From contig NC_079896.1 of assembly GCF_024868665.1 (NCBI RefSeq), positions 25,673,803 to 25,737,802 of the forward strand: a stretch of 64,000 nt of DNA, given 5' to 3'. Shown here one piece after another: positions 39,301 through 60,636 of this stretch; the stretch's first letter is position 1; every line of letters starts with the position of its first letter. The notes under the pieces are model-generated. The model had not been told where the DNA came from and made no database searches. It was given only the letters and a program-made list of their open reading frames with translations. Position numbers and translations under genes: made by a program. Origin of the DNA: Triplophysa rosa (taxonomy: Eukaryota; Chordata; Actinopteri; Cypriniformes; Nemacheilidae).

Positions 39301-40508
39301 TATGGCATCGCATGGGGTGCACTGGGTGCCGCAGAATTTTGCTTTCATGCCGCCCGTCAGTACACCTTGGACAGGTGAGCAAATGTCTTTTACTGTGTTC
39401 CTGTACCTTAGCAATTCCCATCATATAGCTTTGATTTACAAAAACTGTAAAACGTAAACCCCAAATGCACTATGAACGCATCTGCCAAATGCATAGATGT
39501 AAATACAGTCACGTGAACTGCTTACAGATATCAAAGTATGTATGTATGAATGAATGTTTTTCATACCATTTAGAATCCAGTTTGGAGTTCCTCTGGCCAG
39601 AAACCAACTCATGCAGAAAAAAATGGCGGACATGCTGACGGAGATCACGATCGGACTCCAGTCTTGTTTACAGCTGGGCAGACTCATCGACGAAAAGAAG
39701 TGAGAAAAAGCGCTTGCTTAACCTGCAGGTTTCCTAGCTTTGCATAAGATATGGTTAAACATGCTACATGGCGTTTAAAAGAATGTAGTGCATTGTCCTA
39801 ATGGAACCAAGTGTAAATACACCACACAGCTCACTGAATTTTCTAACGCAGATACACACCAGAGATGATCTCCATGCTGAAACGCAACTCCTGCGGTAAA
39901 GCCCTGGACATCGCCAGACAGGCCAGAGACATGCTGGGTGGAAACGGAATATCAGACGAGTATCACGTCATACGCCACGTCATGAACCTAGAGGCGGTCA
40001 ATACGTATGAAGGTAAGACGACTGGGTGACTGGGAAGGATGTGGGTCGTTATGGAAGCCCGTTTCCGCCAGGGTTGGGAATTTTTTTTAGCTTTAAAAGT
40101 CATAATAATGACTTAGTATCTCATAATAATGTAAGTTTCTAATATGTTTCTCATTATTTTGAGATACTAAGTCATAATAATGACTTATAAAATCTAAAAA
40201 AAATTCCAACCCTGGCGGAAACGGGCTTCCATAGGGTCATAACAAAAACGCACTAAAAAAATTATTCACTGTGGCTGAAATCTGCCAAATGCATTGATGC
40301 AAATGTGTAGATTTGGCCAGCAGAGGCCAGTATAAGCTTTAATGTGGCTCTCAGCCACTTGATGCTTGAACCCTTGTTTTAGATTTGTAAAAACCTTATT
40401 TAAGACATAACAGTTTTGTCTTTCTGCCCCACAGGTACTCATGACATTCATGCTCTGATCTTGGGCAGAGCCATCACTGGACTCCAGTCATTCACTGTTG
40501 GGAAATAA
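36334..40508 (+). CDS. gcdh: Glutaryl-CoA dehydrogenase, mitochondrial, 11 coding exons
   Basis: An FAD-dependent matrix enzyme that oxidises and decarboxylates glutaryl-CoA to crotonyl-CoA in lysine, hydroxylysine and tryptophan breakdown. Exons: 36334-36436, 36569-36601, 36928-37068, 37150-37212, 37294-37464, 37554-37683, 38943-39159, 39271-39374, 39574-39699, 39852-40012, 40435-40508. They sum to 1323 nt (440 aa; human 438). The basic, Ser/Arg-rich N-terminus ([16 protein letters not shown]) is a mitochondrial targeting sequence. The family motifs are [40 protein letters not shown], the FAD/substrate segment [51 protein letters not shown], and [18 protein letters not shown]. The last contains the catalytic glutamate (in YEG). 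All key residues are present, so the enzyme should be active. Intron 7 fits only with a GC donor. Confidence 0.97.
36612..36876. mobile_element. Angel-like element, degenerate copy
   Basis: It contains tttttcaccctcaagttgtt, acacaaaataagatattttg, an inverted matching segment with caaaatatcatcttttgtgt, and gtgaataaataatgaaaa. It lies in the gcdh intron before exon 3. Confidence 0.55.
39470..39512. mobile_element. SINE tail fragment
   Basis: Caaatgcactatgaacgcat, then ctgccaaatgcatagatgta, matches the 3' tail of the same fish tRNA-derived SINE seen at 19173. A further remnant lies at 40277-40306. Both are in gcdh introns. Confidence 0.5.
40050..40233. mobile_element. 184-bp near-perfect palindrome in gcdh intron 10
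   Basis: The whole segment is an inverted repeat. The outer arms TATGGAAGCCCGTTTCCGCC and GGCGGAAACGGGCTTCCATA are exact, followed by agggttgggaattttttt and its mirror, then matching cataataatgacttagta blocks. The flanks GGGTCGTT and GGGTCATA may be a decayed 8-bp target duplication. It is best read as a young, fold-back MITE. Confidence 0.8.
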
Positions 40509-42735
<2,227 letters not shown>

Positions 42736-45394
42736 ACGTTGCTTTTTCTGCGAACCGTTCGTCTCAGACATTCAACCTAAACGCCTCCCCAATAAATTCA
42801 ATCAACCAAGAAACATTTCACAGGGTGTCGTCTACTTTTACTCTTTGACTACAAACGTTTGGTCCCTTCGTATCATGTGATGATAAATGGCATAACCTCG
42901 TAACACATGCTGCTGACCTTAAACAACCTCAATAAGCCTCATTACCTGCCCGTGTTTGCCAGGTAATAAAAGGACAGGACGAGAGACCGCAGCATCACGT
43001 CTGTAGGATTGTGCCAAACCTGGAGCTGTGCTTTCAAGTTCATCTTCTGAAGCCAAAATAGCCTCAGAACATCTCGGTACGGTTCATCACAGGATAACTA
43101 ACAAGCAGGTTATAGATGTGCACAGAAATGGTTAGTTATAGAAAATAACACTACACTTGCGTGTTGTGAGCGTTCACAAACCAGTAAAACCGGATTAATA
43201 CGGAAGCGAAATTGCAACTGACAAAATGCTAGATCACACGCTTGGATCAATTTCTTTGAAGCAAATTCCACTTACATGCATTAGATACTGTACGTCATCC
43301 ATCAGTGTATTCAATATACATTTCATCGGAGGATGTTTTCTAAGATATCAAACCCATGATTTTTGTTTTCTAACGTTGTGTTCCATTTCCTCAGATGCAT
43401 GGGTTTTTGCTCTGTGCATACTGCATACTCCTGATCCGCGTGTGATGCCCCATTTCAGTACTTGAGGTCCACTGAATGTGATGCTAAATATTGTCGGCAT
43501 TAAAGGATCAGCTTAACTGCGGTCAGGTGCAGGTGTCAAGTAGGGATGACATTAGATTAAACGTCTCTTTCTGCCCTCTGACTGGGCACAAATTGAAACT
43601 TGACTGGCATCTACAATAGTATTGTACAGTTTGCGTTTACGTCTGTGGTATAGGTTACGTTCCAGTAGTGTTAATGTTTTAAACAGATTTATGCATCTTT
43701 TCTGTATTTCTGTACTTGTTCATTTGGGTGCTTGTGACCTCTTCACCAGATAAATGATGTTTGTGTGCTCTGTGTTAGTTACACAACTTCTATCAAACTT
43801 GATAAATTATGTCTTATATTTATAATCATATGACTACATTTAAAAATATGTTTTTCTGTATTTATATATTTAAGGGTTAAGCAGGGTACGGGAACTATAG
43901 CTCAAAATGATTCGTGCAGGATGGACATGATTACAAAACGTACTATGACGATACACTAGAAATAGAACAACTAAACCAATTAGATAGCGGTAGTTCACAC
44001 ATTCATGCCATGCTAGAAGTCACCATACAGGTGGGTAGAGAAGGCTTAACATTACACAAACCCAATAAAACCCACCTGTAGGCTCTCAGGACACTTCGTA
44101 ACTTGTGTATAGACAAAAAGCACTTCATTTTGAAAAATGATTTTCTCAAGTCATTATCCTTTTTGGACCTTCCCATGCTTCAAATAATACCAAAGCAAAA
44201 TTAAAAGATGCTGGATTTGCGAACTGTTGAATGTAGATTTAGAGAATAGTTCAGATTAGGCCAGATTAATGCGAGTGCACAGCGTGTGCCGAAAGGATTA
44301 GAGCCTCATCCAGAATGCCACGGATATTTCACAATGCCTGGGATTGGTTGGATCAGGTCATGAGGCTTCGTTCACGCGACGGTTTTTAATCGCAATAACC
44401 ATTGATCCAAGTGACATCTGTTCGAGACAGTCTGTAGTTTTCTTGGAAAAATGCTTTGAAGATGTCAGCAGAACAGGGATTACACAGGAAATTAGTGAAA
44501 TAAAGCAAAGCACTTCAAGACAGACCAAATGTATATGTGAAAAATGTATTTTTCATGCAGCTCTGATTCTGTACCGTTGGGTTTTCTGCAACAGGTGGTC
44601 TTCAAGCATTCCATAAAATCAGTCTCTGCAGAAACCTTTTCAGCCAAATGACTCAAATACATTATGAACACACGATGGTGCCAGTTTTGAATGTCATGTC
44701 TAATTGAACAACCGATTCGGTTCATCAGCACATAAAATACATCCTAAGTTCAAGCAAAACCATCACATCTAGTTTCTTACATAGTCATCTAATCAGTTAC
44801 AGCACGTTGGTATCTAGTATTGCATCTAAAATGAAAGCACACAAAACACTGACAAAAGGTAGAGCAAAAACCCATTGACTTTTCTTATGGGTGCGATGTC
44901 CTAGTGCATTGGGGGTCAGAAATAAACAAATCAAGATGGTTACAGATGCGTTTCTGGGAGCACAAGGAATCCCAAAGCACACCCTGCATAACACCACAAA
45001 TGTCAGAGACCAAAAGGTTTGCAATTAGTTTGGAACAAGTGCCCTTCGAAGGACAAAATGCCCCGTTCGGAAGGCACCGAAAGTTAACATGGCTTAATGA
45101 GAACATGTTTCAGCTCATTGTGCTGTGCATCCGGCCATAGTAATGAGTAGTATTGACTGAAGTCCAACAATTAGACTTGACCACCACAGACTGGGGCAAG
45201 AAAACATGAGAAACTAGTCAGATTAGTTTAAAGGAGTCATTTAATAGTTTTTTAAAACCATCACATGTTCTCAAACAAACCCACACATTTCTTCCTTAAA
45301 AGCACTAAAACCTTAACATCTATAAATATTTAATGCTCAACCGATTTCTTGTCTAGACACTAAAAACCACATTAAAACATTTTGCTTAAACGTT
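42736..45394. other. Long spacer between the membrane-protein gene and acp5
   Basis: About 2.6 kb without a supported gene. The first few hundred bases are probably 3' untranslated sequence of the plus-strand gene (aataaa at 42791). The end should hold the acp5 3' untranslated region on the minus strand. Open frames here are short and lack family resemblance or splice support. Confidence 0.5.
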
Positions 45395-47208
45395 TCAATC
45401 ATAATCCTCATCTTCGCTTACATAATCGTCACGCTTCTTAAGAACAGCCTGGTAAAGAGACGTCCCTCTTGCCTGGATAAACGTAACGGTCATCTGCTTC
45501 TTATTGACCTCCACATGGGCAAACCCACCCAGGGTGGCGGCATCACCGTTGAAGAACTTGAGGTAGCCTCGGGGAACCTGGTTACGGTGCCGCACGTCAG
45601 GATCCATAAAGTTACCAGCTCCACTAACCACATAACCGATGCCAGACTCCTTGAGGTACTGAAAGACAGTTGATACCGAAGTCAAAAATCACGCTCAAAT
45701 AAAACATGAAGAGGAAAATGCCTACCTGTAGGTTATGATCATGGCCACACAGATATGCCGTGGCCTTGTACTTCCTCAGCAGTGGCCTCAGTTTCTTCAG
45801 CAAGCAGTCAGTGGGCCCATGCTCCGAGATGGACCACACCGGGTAATGGCCAGCCACCAGGAGATAATCCGCCTTAGACCTGGCCAAACGCTCCTGAAGC
45901 CAGATCAGCTGTTTGTTGGCCTGAACGCCGCTGTGGGGAGCTTTAGGCTGCTGGTCTAGGAAGTCATCGGAGTTGCCGCACAGCAACACAGTGTCAAGCA
46001 TGATGATAGTCAATGTGCTGTCAGTTTTAGGAATGCGGAAGTTCATCTCGTAATAGTAGTAAGGGAAGTTCCTTGGGAATGGAAGACCTTATTAGACAAT
46101 GGACACGAGAGCTCAACAGGTAGAGTTCAATTTGCAGTAAGGTCACGAGTTCAATTCCCAGGGAACTCAAGCTATACTTGTGCACTGCAAGTCATTTTGG
46201 TTGTGTCCACCAGAAATGTAGATGTAACGTGGACATTAAAAATAAAGACTCACCATCGTTTTGATCGTTGACTGTACTCAATTTGAGCAAGAACGTTTCC
46301 TGCATGGTCGTGATTGCCAGCAATGACGTACCATGGAATGTTAAGAGAATCTTGAGTATATGCGTTTTCAAAAGTAACCTTAAAGAACAGAGAACAGGGC
46401 ATCAATACAAAAATGCTGGGTTGTTTTTAAACCATGGTTGGGTTAATCAAACATTGGATGGGTTTGCCCATATGCGACCCAACCATGGGCTGAAACAACC
46501 CAGCAAAGGTCAATTTAAACCTTACATTTGGACGCAACCATTTGACCCCAACCACAGCTTACAACACAAAGATGTAAACACACACTGGAATTTAGACATT
46601 CATCTACATTTATGTAGAATTTTCACTTCAATCTCACCTACAATGAGGCGTGTACAGAACACATATACATTGAGGCATTTCAACCCACAGTTGGGTCAAA
46701 TACAGACATACCCAGCCCTAGAATTCACTAGATTTAACCCAACGGTAGGGCTTGTCCTTAAATTTGAGGCTACATAAAATGCTTGTTAGTGTCAATTCCC
46801 AAACACTGCCAAAGAATTTGAAAGACAAACCTGAAATCTAGGGTCATTCACATCAGTTACACCCTTGTAGTAAAAGTTGTCTCCAACAGCAAGAACAAAG
46901 TCGGAGCCCATCGTGGAAGCGGTTTTGGCCATCATGCGAGCAGTGGCTGTCTCTATAGGGGTAACATAAGGAGGATACGGCAGACCTCCCCAGTCTCCAA
47001 CAACCAGGAACCTGATGGAGGACTTGTTACCTGACAACACAGAAACCAAAGATTTCAAACGTAACCACATAAAAGGGGAAGTAAAAGAAACAAAACCCAG
47101 AGGTAACGTCAACTCACTTCCTTTAGCTTCCAGGTCAATGAATGAGGAATGGTAGCAGAGGACCACAGGGAGCGCAGTAAAAAACACCAACATCAGTGGT
47201 GACGCCAT
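45395..47208 (-). CDS. acp5: Tartrate-resistant purple acid phosphatase (ACP5/TRAP), 5 coding exons
   Basis: A secreted or lysosomal binuclear-iron phosphatase of osteoclasts and macrophages that hydrolyses phosphoproteins and other phosphomonoesters. Exons (minus): 47208-47118, 47030-46831, 46378-46254, 46071-45726, 45658-45395. They sum to 1026 nt (341 aa; human 325). Residues 1-18 are a signal peptide. Metal-site motifs are all present in order: [25 protein letters not shown] and [19 protein letters not shown] and [13 protein letters not shown] are family-specific. The C-terminus ends in an acidic SEDEDYD tail. The ATG sits directly after an acceptor (TGTGTAG), so an untranslated first exon lies upstream, perhaps near 47.8 kb. 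Fish have more than one acp5 copy, and I cannot tell which this is. Confidence 0.96.
46100..46240. mobile_element. tRNA-derived SINE in acp5 intron 3
   Basis: Gagctcaacaggtagag resembles a pol III A box, and ggtcacgagttcaattccc a B box. It is followed by agggaactcaagctatactt and a tail with gcactgcaagtcattttgg. These features match the common fish SINE whose tail occurs elsewhere in the window. The copy is diverged. Confidence 0.55.
46410..46560. mobile_element. Inverted-repeat element with CCATGGTTGGGT blocks
   Basis: Aaatgctgggttgtttttaa, then accatggttgggt, is mirrored by acccaaccatgggctgaaac and aacccagcaaagg. It lies in acp5 intron 2. A related fragment (cccatggttgggtcaaa and cacccaaccatgggtta) occurs at 62472-62545. 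Confidence 0.6.
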
Positions 47209-49457
47209 CTACACAGAATGACAACAACAAGCCATCACAAAAATACATTACTTTACCAACAAAAAAAAAACCCTAATAAAAATTCACACAAGAAAGCCTC
47301 ACACCAGCAGCTTCTTTTTCACTCCACAGTGATCCTCTCTCTACACCTCATACCCTGCCAGAGCACTATCTGTACATTTATATTTATACCATATCTAACC
47401 TCACCAAACCACACCCTGACTTCAATCCCATCTGTTTTCTGTTTCCTAATCACCAAACCGACCAATCGGACGGCAGAGATGCTCAGAAGCTCTACAGACG
47501 TTCAACCTGATTTCAGATCAGCACACTTCAAGAAACACAGTGGCTTTGAGCTTGCAAGAAGTGTGTTTGTTCGATATAAAGCATCTTGTTTTTTCTCACA
47601 AAATCATGTGAGTGGGAACAAAATTTGCCCTATTCAGCCAGTTCAGAGACCAAAGCATCATTCCCTGTGATAGTGAAAAAAGGAAGCGACTCTTTAGTTG
47701 GTGTATGTTATATTTCAAACACAGATCAACTTAAAAAAACATGCGTACCTTGACTAATCTGTACTATAAATAAAGAAAATGAGATGTTTATTACAACCGA
47801 TTATCCAGAGCAGAGAAATACCTCACTATGTGTGCCTCTGTTCTTGATGTTTTCTTGTGCGAGCAATTCCTCAACTGTTCGTTTCATTTCTGCTTATCTA
47901 CTATTTATTAGGCCGCTCGTAGGGCTGACAATGGGTGTGACTTGAGCCGTACAGGCGAATCACGTTCCCGCTGACTCAGAGACCCCCAGACGCATGTGAC
48001 AAGTGCATTTGTTTCAAACAATCCCAGAAAGACACCAACTTTTCCATCCGGTCTCCATTCACATGCCTGTCAGCCACAGACTCGAAATGCTGTTATCATA
48101 AACACTGAAGGCTTTAAGGGATAGTTCAGGCAAAATTGTTCATTCTTTCCATTGTTTGAAAGATATTTTGAAGAACGTTGGTAACCAAACAACTTCAGCC
48201 TCCATTGACTTCCATTGTATGGACACAAAACCACAGAGACATTTCTCAAATTCTTGAGAATCAAGATCATATACATGCTTTTAGTAACATGAGGGTGAAT
48301 AAATGACAAAGTTGTACATTTTGGTTAAGGTGTGTTAACTAAAGAAAAATATCTGCCAATTCCAATTCCAAAAAAGAAGGAAGACTGCACGCACCCTCGC
48401 CCAACCCCCCCAAAATGTCACTAAATAAACGATTAACAACATGATTAAAAACAGGCAACTGTTTGCCAAAAATGGATGTTTTTCACTTAGCAACACAAAA
48501 ACAAACTATTATAATTACCCAATTCTGACAGGCAATTTTGGAAACAGCATTTCAAATGTTTATTAGTTTAACAGTCACCTAAACAATATTTAATAAAATA
48601 GGTTGATGCTTTGTGCAAATAACTCTGGATACATAAAGATAACAAGCAAAACCATGTTCTGTATGAAGCGGTCGCTCTGCAATTTATAACAAGCGTGTGC
48701 ATGACGTAGAGAGCGTTGAAAGGATCCTATTGGCCGGCTGCATGATGACTACGCACACATTGCAAACCCCCACCACCCAATCCCGTCACAAATGAAAATA
48801 AATCGCTTTATTGCAATTTATGCGGGTAATCCGTGCGGAAATCCGTAATTATATGGAAAAATCACATCCCTGTATTTATTGATTTGACAGGTAACATGTC
48901 CACATCTGGCACACCAAGCTTATTTCAGTTCTGGCAATAAAAACCAAACAATTAAAAATGAAAAACAAACGTTTATTTTTGCACAGGTCACAGATATGAC
49001 ACACCAATCGTCTGATCGAGAGCAGAGACTTCAATGTAACATTGAGAAATGCAAAACAAACATCTTAAAAATCCTAACTGAGGAACATCTTAGTGGTTTC
49101 TGGAAAGTAATCATCCAAGTGTGTATTCATTCTATTATTCACATTCAGATGAAAACCAAAACCTGCTAAAATAAAAAAAGAGGATGACCATAAATATATC
49201 ACAGGGGAATAACAAATTGCAAATCACCATTAAGAAATTCCACGTGAGTCACATCCACCATTTAGGCAGACAGAAATCAACTTCCGTCTTCCAGATGTGA
49301 TATTTCCTGAAACCTACGGTGAATCAAAATCACGCTAATCTTTGTAGAACTAAGACGCAAAAATAGCACAGACACCGTATAAAATCGACTAAGAGAGTGA
49401 ATGTTTAGTGAGCCTACAGTACTGCAGAAATGTCCGAATGTGAATATGCACCATTGT
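47209..49457. other. acp5-ilf3 spacer
   Basis: It contains the likely acp5 promoter and untranslated exon side (to about 47.95 kb), an Angel-like element at 48116-48330, AT-rich sequence, and the ilf3 3' untranslated region at its right edge. No coding exon was supported. Confidence 0.5.
48116..48330. mobile_element. Angel-like element
   Basis: It starts aagggatagttcaggcaaaa and contains ttgaagaacgttggtaacca, ttgacttccattgtatggac and acatgagggtgaataaatga. It has the same family layout as the copies at 31870 and 59843. Confidence 0.65.
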
Positions 49458-57334
<7,877 letters not shown>

Positions 57335-57719
57335 AACTTCCAGAGACCTGTTTACCTTGAATAATCCATTCAAACCGACCTTTACTCAATATCGTGATAA
57401 TAAACCGACAAACGTTACATCAAATTAACGTGTTCATTCGGATATTACGGTTTCTAATTGACATGTATCACGTTAACTTCACATATAATAACAAAGCATT
57501 AACGTTATACTAACACTGAAATCAATGGGGAGCGTTAGCGCACGCGGACATGCCCCTTTTTAAAACGTAAACTGGTAATAAACCAGTATAAACCTTCTCG
57601 GACCGTTGCTACTGTTGAATAAACTCGAAGACTGTATTGAAAGCAAGTAAATTGTATTGCAAATGTAAGTATATGCTTTATGTAACGCTAAAGATATTTG
57701 TTTTACTTACCGTCCAATC
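57335..57719 (-). other. ilf3 first intron
   Basis: The ilf3 start codon lies 13 bases inside an exon whose acceptor (GTAAACAG) is at about 57348-57355. An untranslated exon ending at about 57720 (GATTGGACG before GTAAGT) supplies the donor. No coding content. Confidence 0.55.
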
Positions 57720-57790
57720 GGTGTAATAAATGAAAGCGCAAGAGATCTATTTCCGGGTGAAGGCTCACCGCGCATGCGCATTCATGTTTA
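57720..57790 (-). promoter_or_regulatory. ilf3 core promoter: NRF-1 and ETS motifs
   Basis: TGCGCATGCGCG (57769-57780 on the minus strand) is a full NRF-1 palindrome. ACCCGGAAAT (about 57750-57759) is an ETS-type site. Both motifs are typical of TATA-less housekeeping promoters and sit just upstream of the untranslated exon, which has a clean GTAAGT donor. Confidence 0.65.
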
Positions 57791-57954
57791 CAACGCGTAG
57801 CGGGTTTATGTGCAACTACACGCATCTTATTTGAAATCGACGATGATTTTATGTCCCTGTTAGACGTGGTTAATGTACTTAATCCAAACTCTTACCGATG
57901 ACAATCAAATACCCATAATTATCGTATTTTCTATCACTATAAAAATATTGTAGA

Positions 57955-59520
57955 TCGGGTTCAAGTTCAAGTGGCTTTTATTGTCATTTCAGCAATATAC
58001 AGTACACAGTGAAACGAAACAACGTTCCCCCAGGACCAAGTTGCTATACATGCTTAATGGCTGGAATACACTACAAGACTTTTTAAAAATCTGAACAGAT
58101 TTTTTTTAAACTAGACATCGTACACTTACAGACTTTTTGAAAGTTGCAGATGGAAACAAACTAACTGATCAAATCTGCAGACTGGCACAGACTTTCTGCA
58201 CAAGTCCAGACTGAAAATCTGGGAAACATTTGAGCAAAAGTCTTGTAGTGTATTTTAGCCTTAAGACATAATCACACAGACTACATAAAAGTGCACATGT
58301 GTAATCTGTGCAAGTACAACATTTAGTGCAAAAACATGACACAAATAAACCACAGTACACAGCGTTAAACGTCAGAAAGCAAATACGTAGTGAAACATTG
58401 AGCATGTAATCATACTACTGTAGCTACATTTAAACGTTCAATGTGGAACTACTGTATAGCTGTGTTGATGCAAAAATATGCGAATAAGGCAGTTATTGGT
58501 GCAAATGTGCAAACAGCGTGTTACAGTGTATGTGTAGTCCCGAGTCTTTTTATTTAGGAGTTCGAATGGCTTGTGGAAAGAAGCTGTTGCACAGTCTGGA
58601 GGTGAGGGCACGAATGCTCAGGTACCTTTTTGAAGGGTAAAAAGTGCGTGAGAGGGGTGAGTGGGGTCAGCCACGATGCTGGTTGCTTTACGGATGCAGC
58701 GTGTGGTGCATATGTCCATGTCATGATAGAGGGTAGAGAGACCCCGATGATGCAGTGATGCAGCTGCTCAGGGTGCTCTCGAAAGTCCCTCTGTATTCCT
58801 CTGCTTTTCTCAACCTTTGTAGGAAGAAGAGACGCCGCTGGGCTTTCTTGGTGATGGAGCTGGTGTTGAGGGACCAGGTGAGGTTCTCCGCCAGGTGGAC
58901 ACCAAGGACTTTGGTACTCTTTACAATCTCCACCAAGGAGCCGTTGATGTACAGCGGAGTGTGTCTTCCTGAAGTCAACAACCATCTCTTTGGTTTTGTC
59001 AATGTTCAGAGACAGGTTGTTGACTCTACACCAGTCCGTTAGCCTCTGCACTTCCTCTCTGTATGCTGACTCGTCGCTCTTACTGATGAGACCCACCACG
59101 TCATGTGAGAGACCCTTACTGATGAGACCCACGGTCGTGTCATCGGCGAAGTTGATGATGTGGTTCGAGCCGTGCGTCGCTACACAGTCATGAGTCAACA
59201 GTGTGAACAGCGGAGGACTGAGCACGGAGCCCTGTGGGGCTCCAGTGCTCAGTGTGGTGGTGCTGGAGGTGTTGTTTCCGATCTGGACTGACTGAGGTCT
59301 CTCGGTCGGGAAGTCTAGGATCCAATTACAGATGGAGGTGTTTAGGCCCAACAGGTTCAGCTTCCCAATCAGGTGCTGAGGGATGATGGTGTCGAATGCT
59401 GAACTAAAATCTATGAAGAGCATTCGGACGTAAGTGCTTTTATTGTCCAGATGAGTGAGGGCCAGAGTGCGGCGGAGATGGCGTCGTCGGTGGAGCGTTT
59501 TGGGCGATGATTAATAGTTT
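57955..59520 (-). mobile_element. 5'-truncated LINE (CR1/L2/Rex1-like), inactive
   Basis: The element lies on the minus strand. From 59423 to about 58720 it encodes reverse transcriptase motifs in order: [24 protein letters not shown], and FADDT (the catalytic DD). The frame then breaks and continues in another frame ([20 protein letters not shown]). A short internal tandem duplication follows the catalytic motif ([17 protein letters not shown]). The 3' untranslated end, near 57960-58030, carries AATAAAAGCC and TTGAAC repeats. A younger element is inserted in its 3' region. No endonuclease domain is present. It is dead by frameshift and truncation. Confidence 0.85.
58054..58264. mobile_element. 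TTAA-flanked MITE nested in the LINE
   Basis: The inverted ends are TGGCTGGAATACACTACAAG and CTTGTAGTGTATTTTAGCC. Both are bounded by TTAA (58054-58057 and 58261-58264). LINE 3' sequence flanks it on both sides, so it inserted after the LINE. Confidence 0.75.
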
Positions 59521-60636
59521 TAAAAGGCACTACATAACAGGAATTATATTATTAAGCTTACTTCATGAACAGAAAAATTAATAAACAAAAAAATCACAGT
59601 TAGCAACAGAAATGAGGTTGAACATGCTTTTGATTTATTATGTATAATGCTTTCAATATAAAACAACACAGGTAGCCTCCAGAAAATTGGAGGGATAACA
59701 CAAGCAAAAAATTATAATAAAATTGTTTACATCCACATTTATCCACAATAACATACATATCAGATAAGCATGTGGAAAACTAGCTTCTTTCAGGAAAAAT
59801 ATGTTCACCACAAAAATTTACTGGCTTGATATATATTCAATGTTAAAGGGACAGTTCACCCAAAAATGACAGTTCTGTCACCATTTACTTCCCCTAAAGT
59901 TGTTCTAAACCTGTGTAAATTTCTTTGTTTTGCTGAACACAAAGGAAGATATTTTGAAGAATGTCAGTAATCTCATCTCATCCCCCATTTACTGCCATGT
60001 TAGGGAAAATAAATACTACAGGAGTCAATAGGGGATGAAATCTGATTGGTTACTGGCATTCTTCAAAATATCTTTCTTTGCGTTCAGCAGAACAAAGAAA
60101 TTTGTAAAGGTTTGGAACTATCTGAGGGTAAGTAAACGATGACAGAATTTTCATAACCGTCCCTTTAATGCTGTACAAAGACTTACAATCATTAAATGTT
60201 TGATGAATTAAGGTTTGGTGATTTTCGTCCAGTAAAACAAAGTTAACATTGTTTTTGCGACCGGTTTGCGCTGTCCCTGCAGCTGTCTCTTTTTTTTAGC
60301 CCAAGCTATTGTTACACATTGTAAGTAGTCTTAAATGCACAATACTGTATCAGTGAATGTTTCAAATAATAACTACTGTATACTGTGCATTAAGGGAATA
60401 ACAGGAATGTATAAAGAAGCTAAAGCAATAGGAATGTCCATCTCTGTGCAAATCCGTTTAAAAAAATACATTCATCATCACTCCATGACTTAACATAGGA
60501 GATCATTGCAAAGGAAGGAGAAATACAGAACTATTATACACCCCCATTGGACACATAGTGTGAAATGCCCCAGATGTGACCATGTTTATCATCATTCAAA
60601 CTTCACTTTACAATGTCTGAGTATGATGATTTACTC
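59521..60636. other. LINE-ptger1 spacer
   Basis: No gene seen. It contains an Angel-like element (59843-60168) and the likely 3' untranslated region of ptger1. The rest is AT-rich and featureless to my reading. Confidence 0.5.
59843..60168. mobile_element. Angel-like element, best-preserved copy
   Basis: The ends are TTAAAGGGACAGTTCACCC and, inverted, ATAACCGTCCCTTTAA. The two halves mirror each other (acacaaaggaagatattttg and caaaatatctttctttgcgt), so the transcript or single strand could form a long hairpin. It has no open frame. Confidence 0.8.

Noticed and set aside
42736..45394. Several 70-90 codon open frames in the spacer
   Set aside because: Length is as expected by chance in this composition. 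No recognisable domains and no paired splice sites.
46268..46777. Plus-strand open frame of about 169 codons
   Set aside because: It runs antisense to acp5 exon 3 and then through an inverted-repeat element. No family resemblance or splice logic.
58755..59042. Plus-strand open frames in the LINE
   Set aside because: They are antisense to the reverse transcriptase remnant.
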